DNA of 44,141 nt from Bacillota bacterium (GTDB taxonomy: Bacteria > Bacillota > Clostridia > Christensenellales > Aristaeellaceae): positions 1 to 44,141 of the forward strand of contig JAEYAR010000164.1 in the NCBI GenBank assembly GCA_023404715.1, given 5' to 3'. How positions within the stretch are numbered: the stretch's first letter is position 1; each line of letters begins with the position of its first letter. The translations under genes and the position numbers were made by a program. Below the pieces are notes generated by a model, which made no database searches, was not told where the DNA came from, and saw nothing but the letters and a program-made list of their open reading frames with translations. Shown in pieces: positions 24,541-33,263 of the stretch.

Positions 24541-26544
24541 ATGGACGAACCGATGCAGCGCATGCAGGCGCTGTGCGACAGGCTCAACGAAACGGCGCAC
24601 GCCTACTATGTGCTGGATAACCCCGTCATCTCCGACGCGCAGTGGGATGCGCTGTACGACGAGCTTATAAACCTTGAAGAAAAGACGGGGGTGCGTCTGC
24701 CGGACTCGCCCACGCGCCGCGTGGGCGGGCAGCCTATCGCCGCGTTTGAGCCGCATCGCCATCTGGGCAGGCTTTGGAGCCTGGGCAAGGCGCAATCCGA
24801 GGGCGAGGTGGGCGAATGGTACGCGCGGTGCGAGCGCCTGCTCGGGGACATGGACGCGGCGCAAAGGCCGCCGCTCGCCCTGGCCGTGGAGTACAAGCTC
24901 GACGGGCTGACGATCAACCTGACGTACGAGGGCGGGCTGCTCGTCTGTGCGGCGACGCGCGGCAATGGGGAGGTCGGCGAAGAGATTTTAGCGCAAGCGC
25001 GCACCATTCGTACGATCCCCGCGCGCATCCCGTTTACGGGGCGGATGGAGGTGCAGGGCGAGGGCATCATGCGCCTGTCCGCGCTGGAGGCGTACAATAA
25101 AACGGCGGCAGAGCCCCTGAAAAACGCGCGGAATGCGGCGGCAGGGGCCCTGCGCAACCTCGATCCGCAGGTCACGGCGTCTCGCAAGCTGGATGCGTTT
25201 TTCTATCAGGTCGGCTATATCGAGGGGCGCTCCTTTACCGATCATCGAGAGATGATCGATTTTCTTCGTGAAAATCACTTTCAGGTGACGCCTTATTTAA
25301 AGATGGCCTCGACGGTAGACGAGGCGATGTCGGCCGTGCGCGAGGTGGAGGCACAGCGCGAATCGTTGGATTTTCTAATCGACGGCGCCGTGATCAAAAT
25401 TACCTCCTTCGCGCTGCGCTCGGCTATGGGCTATACGGATAAATTCCCCCGCTGGGCGCTCGCTTACAAATTTGCGGCGCAGGAGAGCGTGACGCGTCTT
25501 GAAAACGTCACGTGGGAGTTGGGGCGGACCGGAAAGCTCACGCCGCTCGCGCACCTGACCCCGGTCGACATCGGCGGCGTCACCGTAAAGCGCGCGACGC
25601 TGAACAACATCGGCGATATCGAAAAAAAAGGGGTGCGCATCGGATCGGATGTATGGATTCGTCGTTCCAACGACGTCATACCTGAAATCATGGGCTGTGT
25701 GGAGAGCGGCGGCGCACAGCGCCAGATGGAGATCGAAGCCCCCAAGGTCTGTCCCGCCTGCGGCCATCCGCTGACGCAGCGTGGCGCGCATATCTTTTGC
25801 CTCAACCGCGCCTCATGCCGGCCGCAGGCCGTAGCGCGCATGGCGCACTTCGCCTCGCGGGACGCCATGGACATCGAGGCATTCAGCGAAAAGACGGCGG
25901 AGCTTTTTTACGACGAACTGGGCCTGCGCGATCCGGCGGATCTGTACGCATTGCGCACAGAGCAGATGACGCCGCTCAAGGGGTTCGGCCCCAAGAAAGC
26001 GGAAAAGCTGCTCTTGGAGCTGGAGAAGAGCAAGGATTGCCAGCTGGATGCGTTTATCTTCGCCTTGGGCATCCCCAACGTCGGCAAAAAGACCGCGCGA
26101 GACCTCGCCCGGGTATTTCCTCGGCTGGAAGCCCTGCGCGATGCGACGGTCGAGCGGCTCGTGGCGATCGACGACATCGGCGAGATCGTGGCAGCGAGCA
26201 TCGTGGAGTTCTTCGCTTTCGACGAAAACAACGCGCTCGTAAACCGCCTGCTGGATGCGGGCGTTAGGCCCAAAGCGCCCGACGATCACGCTGAATCCGA
26301 CATCTTTGCGCAAAAGACGTTCGTGCTCACGGGCACGCTGCCGACGCTTACGCGCGCGCAGGCGGAGGAGATCATCGTGCGTAATGGCGGCAGCGCCGCT
26401 TCCGCCGTGTCTAAAAAGACGAGCTTTGTGCTCGCGGGGGAAAGCGCGGGCAGCAAGCTGACAAAAGCGCAAAAGCTCGGCATTCCCATCCTCGATGAGG
26501 CTACATTTTTGAAGATGGCATCCGGCGAGCCGGCGGATGCGTGA
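24541..26544 (+). CDS. ligA: NAD-dependent DNA ligase
   Basis: 667 residues; seals nicks in replication and repair with NAD as adenylate donor. Domain Ia (AYYVLDNPVISDAQWDALYDEL) binds NMN. The nucleotidyltransferase lysine is Lys119 in EYKLDGLTI. The OB fold contains AHLTPVDIGGVTVKRATLNN. The four-cysteine zinc site begins CPACGHPL and ends near CLNRASC. Helix-hairpin-helix repeats include LKGFGPKKAEKLLLELE and FALGIPNVGKKTARDLA. A BRCT domain covers about 590-660 (KTFVLTGTLPTLTRAQAEEII). The pcrA-ligA pairing is conserved in Bacillota. Confidence 0.98.
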   Translation: MDEPMQRMQALCDRLNETAHAYYVLDNPVISDAQWDALYDELINLEEKTGVRLPDSPTRRVGGQPIAAFEPHRHLGRLWSLGKAQSEGEVGEWYARCERLLGDMDAAQRPPLALAVEYKLDGLTINLTYEGGLLVCAATRGNGEVGEEILAQARTIRTIPARIPFTGRMEVQGEGIMRLSALEAYNKTAAEPLKNARNAAAGALRNLDPQVTASRKLDAFFYQVGYIEGRSFTDHREMIDFLRENHFQVTPYLKMASTVDEAMSAVREVEAQRESLDFLIDGAVIKITSFALRSAMGYTDKFPRWALAYKFAAQESVTRLENVTWELGRTGKLTPLAHLTPVDIGGVTVKRATLNNIGDIEKKGVRIGSDVWIRRSNDVIPEIMGCVESGGAQRQMEIEAPKVCPACGHPLTQRGAHIFCLNRASCRPQAVARMAHFASRDAMDIEAFSEKTAELFYDELGLRDPADLYALRTEQMTPLKGFGPKKAEKLLLELEKSKDCQLDAFIFALGIPNVGKKTARDLARVFPRLEALRDATVERLVAIDDIGEIVAASIVEFFAFDENNALVNRLLDAGVRPKAPDDHAESDIFAQKTFVLTGTLPTLTRAQAEEIIVRNGGSAASAVSKKTSFVLAGESAGSKLTKAQKLGIPILDEATFLKMASGEPADA

Positions 26545-26556
26545 GAGGGATTGGCT

Positions 26557-27546
26557 ATGCGTCAAGGCAAACTGACGAACGAGGAACTCGAAAAAATCAT
26601 CCTTTCCAACATCAAGCCCGCGCATCCGGACGTGCTGCTCGGCGCCGGTGTCGGCGAGGACTGCGCGGCAATCCGCTTTGGGGATGAGGCCTGCGTGCTC
26701 TCTACGGATCCGATCACCGCGGCGGAAAGTCGCATGGGGCAGCTGGCAGTGCAGGTATCGCTCAACGACGTGGCAAGCAGCGGCGCGGAGCCGGTCGGCG
26801 TGCTCATGACGCTGCTCGCCCCGCCGGACGCCGGCATCGAACAGATCGAGCAGGTCATATTAGAGGCGGCCGAGGAGGCACGATTGCACGGCCTGGACAT
26901 CGTAGGCGGGCATACCGAGATCACGGACGCGGTAACGCGCATCGTCGTCTCGACGACCGTGATCGGCCGCACGAAGCTGGAGACCATGGTCAAGACGCGC
27001 GGCGCACAGTGCGGCGATGCGCTCGTCATGAGCAAGTTCGCCGCGCCGGAGGGCACGTCGATCCTCGCGCGCGATTATGAGGCGGAGCTTCGCCTTGTGC
27101 TCACCGAGCAGGAGCTGTGCGATGCGCGCGCGTTTTCGCAGCGCGTGAGCGTTTTGCCGGAGGGGCGCATCGGCGCGTCCGCCCACGTGACGGCGATGCA
27201 CGACGCGACCGAAGGCGGCGTTCTGGGCGCCTGCTGGGAAATTGCCGTCGCCTCAGGCTTGGGCGTCCGCGTCAATGTCGACGCGGTGCCCGTGCGTAGC
27301 GTTACGCGCAAAATTTGCGATTACTTTCACATCGATCCGCTGCGCCTGATCTCCAGCGGCGTTATGCTCATGACGCACCCGGACGGGGAGGCGCTGTGCA
27401 AGGCACTGCGCGCGCACGGCATCGAGGCGACGCAAATCGGCGAGCTGCAGCGCGATGCCATGCAGCAGGTCGTGCGCGGCGTCGTATCCCCGCTGGCGCC
27501 GCCGGACAGCGACGAAATTTACCGCGTAAGCGCAAAAGCAAAGTGA
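26557..27546 (+). CDS. AIR synthase-related protein, HypE-like
   Basis: 329 residues with the PurM/HypE/SelD-type ATP-binding fold. The N-terminal glycine-rich loop is LLGAGVGEDCAAIRFG, then VLSTDPITAAE and the dimer-core helix LAVQVSLNDVASSGAEPVGVLMTLL. Further motifs are DIVGGHTEITDAVTRIVVSTTVIG and MHDATEGGVLGACWEIA, both close to HypE. No other hydrogenase-maturation gene is in the window, and the C-terminal HypE Cys motif (PRIC) is absent, so it is not ordinary HypE; stand-alone members of this kind have no settled function. Start at ATG 26557 with GAGAGGGA upstream; the TTG six bases earlier is less likely. Confidence 0.8.
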   Translation: MRQGKLTNEELEKIILSNIKPAHPDVLLGAGVGEDCAAIRFGDEACVLSTDPITAAESRMGQLAVQVSLNDVASSGAEPVGVLMTLLAPPDAGIEQIEQVILEAAEEARLHGLDIVGGHTEITDAVTRIVVSTTVIGRTKLETMVKTRGAQCGDALVMSKFAAPEGTSILARDYEAELRLVLTEQELCDARAFSQRVSVLPEGRIGASAHVTAMHDATEGGVLGACWEIAVASGLGVRVNVDAVPVRSVTRKICDYFHIDPLRLISSGVMLMTHPDGEALCKALRAHGIEATQIGELQRDAMQQVVRGVVSPLAPPDSDEIYRVSAKAK

Positions 27547-27575
27547 CAAGGCAAGTTTCCTTTTGAGCGCATTTG

Positions 27576-27634
27576 TGCTATACTATTTCATTATACTGAA
27601 AAACGCCCTTGCGCATACGGCGCGGCGAAGGGCG
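27576..27634 (+). promoter_or_regulatory. Extended -10 promoter and leader hairpin before yicC
   Basis: TGCTATACT (27576-27584) is a plausible extended -10 element without a clear -35 box; another TATACT lies at 27592-27597. Downstream, CGCCCTT (27604-27610) pairs with AAGGGCG (27628-27634), with inner GCGC/GCGC pairing, giving a stable stem only 16 bases before the start codon. It has no T run, so it is not a terminator; it may affect translation or mRNA stability. Confidence 0.45.
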
Positions 27635-27650
27635 GAAATGAGGGGTACCC

Positions 27651-28523
27651 GTGCGAAGCATGACTGGCTATGGGCGCAGCCGCATGGAGATGGACGGAAG
27701 AGAGACGACGGTGGAGGTCAAGACCGTCAACCATCGCTTCCTCGATATTTCTTTTCGGATGCCGAGAAGCCTTTCCTTTCTCGAAGAACCCATTCGTAAA
27801 GCATTGGCCGCCCGCATGAGCCGGGGGCATGTAGACGTCTATCTTACCTATTGCAATGCCCGCGCGGACGCGCGCGTGGTGAACATAGACCTCTCGCTCC
27901 TGCAGGCCTATCAGAAGGCGCTTTCTCAGATGCGCGAGGCCGGGCATCTGGTGGACGACATGAAGCTTTCGGCTTACGCGCGGCTGCCGGACGTGCTCAC
28001 CGTGAGCGAACAGGAGGAGGATCAAGCGGCGGTAACCGCTTTGGCGACGGTTGCCTTGAACCGGGCGCTCGACGACCTCATCGCCATGCGAGAGCGGGAA
28101 GGGAGCCGCCTGGGAGACGATATGGGCGCCAAGCTCGCGCATTTGGACCAGCTCAGGGCGCAAATCGCGGCGCGCGCCCCGCGCGTCACGGTCGATTATC
28201 GCGACCGGCTGAAAGCGCGCATCGAGCAGCTGATGGAGGGCCCGCCCGACGAACAGCGGTTGGTGCAGGAGGTCGCGCTCTTTGCCGACCGTGCGGCGAT
28301 CGACGAAGAGCTGGTGCGGCTAAGCAGCCATATTGCGCAGATCAGCGCGTTGATCCGTTCCGGCGAACCGGTGGGGCGCAAGCTCGACTTTCTCGTGCAG
28401 GAGCTCAACCGCGAGATCAACACCATCGGCTCGAAGGCGTCGGACCTCGAGATCGCAAGCTGCGTCGTCGACGCAAAAAGCGAGATTGAAAAGCTCCGCG
28501 AGCAGGTGCAGAACATCGAATGA
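27651..28523 (+). CDS. YicC/YloC family endoribonuclease-type protein
   Basis: 290 residues. YicC/YloC family; YicC of Escherichia coli is reported to be an endoribonuclease affecting small-RNA turnover. The start VRSMTGYGRSRMEMDGRE is diagnostic (M-x-RSMTGYG), and the C-terminal DUF1732 part contains NTIGSKASDLEIASCVVDAKSEIEKLREQVQNIE, the usual ending. GTG at 27651 is chosen because GAGGGG is five bases upstream and the family has residues before SMTGYG; ATG 27660 would shorten it. First of the yicC-remA-gmk-rpoZ-coaBC run, as in Bacillus. Confidence 0.93.
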   Translation: MRSMTGYGRSRMEMDGRETTVEVKTVNHRFLDISFRMPRSLSFLEEPIRKALAARMSRGHVDVYLTYCNARADARVVNIDLSLLQAYQKALSQMREAGHLVDDMKLSAYARLPDVLTVSEQEEDQAAVTALATVALNRALDDLIAMREREGSRLGDDMGAKLAHLDQLRAQIAARAPRVTVDYRDRLKARIEQLMEGPPDEQRLVQEVALFADRAAIDEELVRLSSHIAQISALIRSGEPVGRKLDFLVQELNREINTIGSKASDLEIASCVVDAKSEIEKLREQVQNIE

Positions 28524-28541
28524 GAGGGGCGCTGCGCGGCC

Positions 28542-28814
28542 ATGGCGATCAAGCTGATCAATATTGGATTTGGAAATATCGTATCTGCGAGCAGAATGGT
28601 GGCGATTATCGGCCCGGAATCCGCGCCGGTTAAGCGCATTATTCAGGAAGCAAGGGAAGAGCGACGGTTGATCGACGCGACCTATGGCCGCCGCACGCGC
28701 GCCGTCATCGTCATGGACAGCGGCCACGTCGTGCTCTCGGCCGTGCAGCCTGAAACCGTGGCGCACCGCCTGGATGCGAAAGAGGACAGCACCGAAGAGG
28801 AGGAGGAAAACTAA
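28542..28814 (+). CDS. remA: RemA/DUF370 family DNA-binding regulator
   Basis: 90 residues. RemA-like protein (DUF370, Bacillus YlzA), a DNA-binding regulator that activates matrix and osmoprotection genes in Bacillus subtilis. The conserved core is INIGFGNIVSASRMVAIIGPESAPVKRII, then DATYGRRTRAVIVMDSGHVVLSA. The last residues are Glu-rich (about 82-89), coded by a purine-rich stretch that also provides AGGAGG for gmk. Conserved placement between yicC and gmk supports the name. Its targets in this organism are unknown. Confidence 0.93.
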   Translation: MAIKLINIGFGNIVSASRMVAIIGPESAPVKRIIQEAREERRLIDATYGRRTRAVIVMDSGHVVLSAVQPETVAHRLDAKEDSTEEEEEN

Positions 28815-28816
28815 TC

Positions 28817-29431
28817 ATGGAATGTAAACGCAAGGGCATGCTGCTCGTCATATCGGGTCCCTCCGGGGCAGGAAAAGGAACGCTCGCCAAGCGCCTGCTG
28901 GAGGACGATAAGACCTTTCGGTTTTCCGTCTCCGCAACCACACGTCATCCCCGTTTTGATGAAATAGACGGCGTGCACTACCACTTCATCACGGAGGACG
29001 AATTTCAAGAACGCGTGGATGCCGGCGATTTTCTGGAATGCGCCGTGGTGCACGGGCACCGCTACGGCACGCCGCGCGCGTACGTACGCGAATGCCTCGA
29101 ACGCGGCGAAAATATACTACTGGATATCGATCCGCAGGGTGCGCGCAGCGTCGCCGCGGCCATGCCGGAATGCGTGACGGTATTCATCCTGCCGCCGTCC
29201 TATGAGGAACTGCGCGTACGGCTCCACACGCGCAATACGGAAAATGAAAACGAGATCGCACGCCGCCTGGGCAACGCAAAGGGCGAAATCGATCAGCTTG
29301 CGCGCTATCAATACGCCGTCATCAACACGACCGTCGAAGAGGCGATCGTGCAGTTGAAGGCGATTGTCGCGGCGGAAAAGCAGCGGACGACGCGCTTTTT
29401 CCCGGTGATTCCCGAAACGAACGAAGCCTAA
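28817..29431 (+). CDS. gmk: Guanylate kinase
   Basis: 204 residues; phosphorylates GMP to GDP with ATP, supplying GTP and (p)ppGpp precursors. The P-loop GPSGAGKGT is near residue 15, followed by FRFSVSATTRHPRFDEIDGVHYHFI (GMP-binding region), FLECAVVHGHRYGTPRA and LLDIDPQGARSV. Length is normal. The start codon is 2 bases after the remA stop, and the AGGAGG site is inside remA. Confidence 0.98.
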   Translation: MECKRKGMLLVISGPSGAGKGTLAKRLLEDDKTFRFSVSATTRHPRFDEIDGVHYHFITEDEFQERVDAGDFLECAVVHGHRYGTPRAYVRECLERGENILLDIDPQGARSVAAAMPECVTVFILPPSYEELRVRLHTRNTENENEIARRLGNAKGEIDQLARYQYAVINTTVEEAIVQLKAIVAAEKQRTTRFFPVIPETNEA

Positions 29432-29453
29432 AAGCGATTTGGAGGTAAAAACG

Positions 29454-29666
29454 ATGGCAATGACCAATCCTACGATTTTGAAGCTCATGGAAAAGGCGGA
29501 TTGCCGCTATACGCTGGTGGTCGAGGTGTCTAAGCGCGCCCGCCAACTCGTCGGCGGCGCGCAACCCCTGATCGACACGAAGGAGACGAAGCCCGTCTCC
29601 ATCTCGATCGAGGAAGTGAACCGCGGACTGATCGGGTATGAACGCCCGAGCGAAATGGGAGATTGA
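29454..29666 (+). CDS. rpoZ: DNA-directed RNA polymerase omega subunit
   Basis: 70-residue omega subunit, which helps fold and assemble the beta' subunit of RNA polymerase. Core motif: LKLMEKADCRYTLVVEVSKRARQLV, then KPVSISIEEVNRGLIGYERP. The ATG at 29454 follows GGAGGT at 29441-29446; the ATG at 29439 lies ahead of that ribosome site and is rejected. It stands between gmk and coaBC as in most Bacillota. Confidence 0.95.
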   Translation: MAMTNPTILKLMEKADCRYTLVVEVSKRARQLVGGAQPLIDTKETKPVSISIEEVNRGLIGYERPSEMGD

Positions 29667-29668
29667 AC

Positions 29669-30865
29669 ATGACGCTCGATAAGCGCTGCGTCGTACTGGG
29701 CGTCACAGGCGGCATCGCTGCTTACAAGGCGGCTGAAATAACGGGCCGTCTTCGCAAGCTCGGGGCGGACGTGCGCGTCGTCATGACGCAGCACGCATGC
29801 GCGTTCATCACGCCGCTCACGATGGAGACGCTCAGCGCAAACCCGGTCTCATGCGACCTGTTCGACCGCCCCAAGACGTGGGAGGTCGAGCATATCGCGT
29901 TGGCGACGCGGGCGGATCTCTTCCTGATCGCCCCCGCGAGCGCGAACATCCTGGCCAAGATGGCCACGGGAATCGCGGACGACATGCTCTCGACGACCGT
30001 TTTGGCGACGCGCGCCCCCGTCCTGCTTGCGCCCGCGATGAATACCGGAATGTGGGAAAACGCAGCCACACAGGAGAACGTGCGCACGCTCGCCCGCAGG
30101 AGCGTCCACTTCGTCGGCCCGGAAGAAGGGCGCCTCGCTTGCGGAGCGACGGGAAAGGGACATATCGCCTCCGTCGAAGCCATCGTCCAGGCCGCCTGCG
30201 CGCTGCTCGTCCCGCGGCGAGACCTGGAGGGAAAGCGCGTGCTGGTGACGGCCGGCCCGACGCGCGAGCCGCTCGACCCGGTTCGCTATCTTACCAACCG
30301 TTCGTCGGGGAAGATGGGCTACGCCATCGCCCGGGCGGCCGCGGCGCGCGGCGCGCAGGTGACGTTGCTGACGGGGCCCGTCGGCCTGACGCCCCCTGAG
30401 GGCGTCGACGTCTTTCACTTTGAAACGACGCTGGACCTGCTGGAGCTCGCCCGGGAACACGCGCCCTCTCAGGACATCGTCATTCAGGCCGCCGCGCCGG
30501 CGGATTACCGCGCGCAGGAGGTCGCCCGGCAGAAGATCAAAAAAGCGGGCGGCGAGGCGCTGACGCTGTCGCTCGTGGAGAATCCGGACGTCGCCAGGGC
30601 CCTCGGGGCGCATAAGCGCCCCGGACAGCGCTTTGTCGGCTTTGCGGCGGAGACGAACGACGTGCTCGAGCATGCTAAGCAAAAGCTCGAGCGCAAGCGC
30701 CTCGATTTGATCGTCGCCAACGACGTGACCGCGCCCGGCGCCGGCTTTGACGTGGACACCAACGTCGTAACGCTCGTGACGCAAGAGGACGTGCGCGCGC
30801 TCCCGCTCTTGACCAAGCGGGAGGTCGCCGACCGCATTCTCAGCCGCGTGCTCGAGCTTGGATGA
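29669..30865 (+). CDS. coaBC: Bifunctional phosphopantothenoylcysteine decarboxylase / phosphopantothenate-cysteine ligase
   Basis: 398 residues; two consecutive steps of coenzyme A synthesis. The N-terminal CoaC flavoprotein has GVTGGIAAYKA, the active-site His in EVEHIALATRAD, and the APAMNTGMWENAA motif. The C-terminal CoaB half starts near residue 185 with VLVTAGPTREPLDPVRYLTNRSSGKMGYAIA and contains the KIKKAGGE region. The start is ATG at 29669 with GGGAGA at 29657-29662; the TTG at 29663 overlaps the rpoZ stop and lacks a ribosome site. Followed by an intrinsic terminator. Confidence 0.96.
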   Translation: MTLDKRCVVLGVTGGIAAYKAAEITGRLRKLGADVRVVMTQHACAFITPLTMETLSANPVSCDLFDRPKTWEVEHIALATRADLFLIAPASANILAKMATGIADDMLSTTVLATRAPVLLAPAMNTGMWENAATQENVRTLARRSVHFVGPEEGRLACGATGKGHIASVEAIVQAACALLVPRRDLEGKRVLVTAGPTREPLDPVRYLTNRSSGKMGYAIARAAAARGAQVTLLTGPVGLTPPEGVDVFHFETTLDLLELAREHAPSQDIVIQAAAPADYRAQEVARQKIKKAGGEALTLSLVENPDVARALGAHKRPGQRFVGFAAETNDVLEHAKQKLERKRLDLIVANDVTAPGAGFDVDTNVVTLVTQEDVRALPLLTKREVADRILSRVLELG

Positions 30866-30871
30866 AATCGT

Positions 30872-30903
30872 CAAGCGGCCTTGCAAAAGCGCCGCTTGTT
30901 TTA
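30872..30903 (+). terminator. Terminator after coaBC
   Basis: CAAGCGGC (30872-30879) pairs with GCCGCTTG (30891-30898), followed by TTTTA. It separates the yicC-coaBC run from the priA operon. Confidence 0.8.
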
Positions 30904-30934
30904 TGTTCATTTTATGTCCATATTGAGGCAAAGC

Positions 30935-30971
30935 TTGAGATTTGGGCGAATTAACGCTATAATACTATAAT
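30935..30971 (+). promoter_or_regulatory. Promoter of the priA operon
   Basis: TTGAGA (30935-30940) and a perfect TATAAT (30958-30963) are separated by 17 bases. A second perfect TATAAT follows at 30966-30971, so two adjacent starts of transcription are possible. Confidence 0.75.
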
Positions 30972-31015
30972 GTGATTTTTGCGGACGATAGCGCGCGGGA
31001 AGGGAGAGGATAAGC

Positions 31016-33244
31016 ATGGCCTTTTGCGAGGTGATCGTGGACATCGTACACGAGAACGTGGACCGTCTTTTCACTTACCGTGTGCCGGACGGCATGGCGC
31101 TACTGCCGGGCATGCGCGTTTTGATCCCCTTCGGCCCGCGCAAGATCGAGGGATATGTCGTGAACCTGACGCAGCAATGCGCCATTCCCTGCAAGAGCGT
31201 GATCCGCCCGCTGGAGGATTATCCCGCTTTGCTGCCGCACATGATGCAACTGGCCGTCGCGCTGTCACATCAGGCGCATTGCCCGCTCGCGGAGACGATC
31301 CGTCTGATGATCCCCGCCCAGATGCGGGGCGAGCGCGTGCGGCCCAAGACGGAGGCCTTCGTGCAGCTGCAGGCGGACCCGCAAATCCTGCCGCAGCTGG
31401 CGGCGTCTTTGAAACGCGCCCCCAAGCAGATGCAGGTGCTCGAAGCCCTCGCCGCAGCGCCTGCGCATTGCCTTTCCCTGGAGCGCCTGCGCGATCAGGT
31501 TGCGGACTGCCGCCCGGCGGTGAATGCGCTGGCGAAAAAGCAAATGATCCGCCTTATGCAGCGGGAGGTGCTGCGCTCGCCGACCTATACCGAAAGACCG
31601 CTTGAGGCGGAGCCCATGCTCACGCCCTCGCAGGCTGCGGTGCTCGGCGAACTGGCGGCCGCCTTGGATGCCGGCAGCGGCCGCTTTTTGCTCTACGGCG
31701 TGACGGGCAGCGGAAAGACGGAGGTTTACATCCAAGCGGTCAAAAAAGTGCTTGCAGCGGATCGAACGGCGATCGTCCTGGTGCCGGAAATCGCCCTGAC
31801 CCCGCAGATGGTCGATTGGTTTAAGGCGCGCTTTGGGCAGGGTGCGGCCGTGCTTCACTCGCGCCTATCCGCCGGACAACGCTTTGACGAATGGCGGCGC
31901 ATTCGCCACGGCGAGGCGCGCGTGGTCATCGGCGCCCGTTCGGCGATCTTCGCGCCGCTCGAAAACCTGGGCATCGTCATCGTGGACGAAGAACATGAAC
32001 AAAGCTATATCGCCGACCATTCGCCGCGCTACGATGCGCGCGAGGTCGCCAAGTTGCGATGCGCGAACGAGGGAGCGACCCTGCTGCTCGCGAGCGCGAC
32101 GCCCAGCATGCGTTCCTTCGCACTCGCGCAGCGCGGCGACCTGACGCTGCTCGAGCTGCCCACGCGCGTGAACAACCGCCCGTTGCCGCAGGTACACCTC
32201 GTGGATATGCGCGCCGAACTGGAGCAGGGGAATCACACCATCTTCAGCGGCGCGCTGATGGAGGGCATGCAGCGCTGCCTGAAGGAAGGGCATCAGGCGA
32301 TCCTCTTCGTCAACCGGCGCGGTTATTCTACGTTCGTTTCCTGCCGCAGCTGCGGGTATATCGCCAAATGCCCGGATTGCGACGTCAGCCTGACCTATCA
32401 TCAAGACGGCGAGATGATGCAGTGCCACTACTGCGGCCATCAGGAAAAGCCGCCTACTGTCTGTCCTTCCTGCCAGAGCCGCTACATCCGCTACTTCGGC
32501 ACGGGCACGCAGAAGGTGGAGCAGGAGATGCGGCGTTTTTTCCCGGGCGTTCCCTTGCTGCGCATGGACAACGACACCACGCGCACGCGCGACGCGCACC
32601 ATGAGATCCTCGGCCGGTTTAGACGTCAGGAGGCCCAGGTACTCATCGGCACGCAGATGATCGCGAAGGGGCTGGATTTTCCCAATGTAACCCTGGTCGG
32701 CGTGGTCGCCGCGGACGCCATGCTTGGGCTGCCCGATTACCGGGCGGGCGAGCGTACCTTCCAGCTCATCACTCAGGTCGCCGGGCGCGCGGGGCGCGCC
32801 GAGAGTCCGGGCGAGGTCTTCGTACAGACGTACAGTCCGGAGCATTATTGCATTCAGACGGCGGCCCGGCAGGACTTTCGGGCATTCTACGAGCAGGAGA
32901 TGCGCCGGCGCCGCCAGCAGCTCTTTCCGCCGTATACGCAGATGTGCCGCCTCCTCATCGAGGCGGAGTCGCCCGAGCCGCTCGGACGAACGGCGCAGGC
33001 TTTGCTGGAGCAGCTGCATGCGTTCATGCAGCGCCATCCCGAGCTTTCGCGCCAGCTCCTTTCGCTGCGCAGCCTGGAGCCGCCGATCCGCATGATCCGT
33101 AAAAAACACCGCTGGCAGGTGGTCTTAAAGCTCATCGACGTACCGGCGAGCGACCCGATCATCGAAAAGATGACGGAGCTTGCGCGCGTTTCTTGGCCCG
33201 ACGCGCAGGTATACATGGAGATTAACCCTTCCAGCATAGTCTAA
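31016..33244 (+). CDS. priA: Primosomal replication restart helicase PriA
   Basis: 742 residues; binds stalled forks and reloads the replicative helicase. The N-terminal DNA-binding domain begins FCEVIVDIVHENVDRLFTY. Helicase motifs: Walker A GVTGSGKT at 228-235, DEEHEQSY (motif II) and the sequence ATPSMRS (motif III). The zinc cluster, starting CRSCGYIAKCPDC at Cys443 and continuing CHYC and CPSC, is complete with eight cysteines. QVAGRAGRAESPGEV is motif VI. A purine-rich GGAAGGGAGAGG precedes the ATG. It is the first gene of a ten-gene run with almost no gaps. Confidence 0.98.
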   Translation: MAFCEVIVDIVHENVDRLFTYRVPDGMALLPGMRVLIPFGPRKIEGYVVNLTQQCAIPCKSVIRPLEDYPALLPHMMQLAVALSHQAHCPLAETIRLMIPAQMRGERVRPKTEAFVQLQADPQILPQLAASLKRAPKQMQVLEALAAAPAHCLSLERLRDQVADCRPAVNALAKKQMIRLMQREVLRSPTYTERPLEAEPMLTPSQAAVLGELAAALDAGSGRFLLYGVTGSGKTEVYIQAVKKVLAADRTAIVLVPEIALTPQMVDWFKARFGQGAAVLHSRLSAGQRFDEWRRIRHGEARVVIGARSAIFAPLENLGIVIVDEEHEQSYIADHSPRYDAREVAKLRCANEGATLLLASATPSMRSFALAQRGDLTLLELPTRVNNRPLPQVHLVDMRAELEQGNHTIFSGALMEGMQRCLKEGHQAILFVNRRGYSTFVSCRSCGYIAKCPDCDVSLTYHQDGEMMQCHYCGHQEKPPTVCPSCQSRYIRYFGTGTQKVEQEMRRFFPGVPLLRMDNDTTRTRDAHHEILGRFRRQEAQVLIGTQMIAKGLDFPNVTLVGVVAADAMLGLPDYRAGERTFQLITQVAGRAGRAESPGEVFVQTYSPEHYCIQTAARQDFRAFYEQEMRRRRQQLFPPYTQMCRLLIEAESPEPLGRTAQALLEQLHAFMQRHPELSRQLLSLRSLEPPIRMIRKKHRWQVVLKLIDVPASDPIIEKMTELARVSWPDAQVYMEINPSSIV

Positions 33245-33263
33245 GAATAGGAGATGACATCAA

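Noticed and set aside
29849..30931. 360-codon open frame opposite coaBC
   Set aside because: Antisense shadow; coaBC motifs on the plus strand are complete and the antisense product is a low-complexity Arg/Gly-rich chain.
31865..33109. 414-codon open frame opposite priA
   Set aside because: Antisense shadow of a gene with all helicase and zinc motifs intact.
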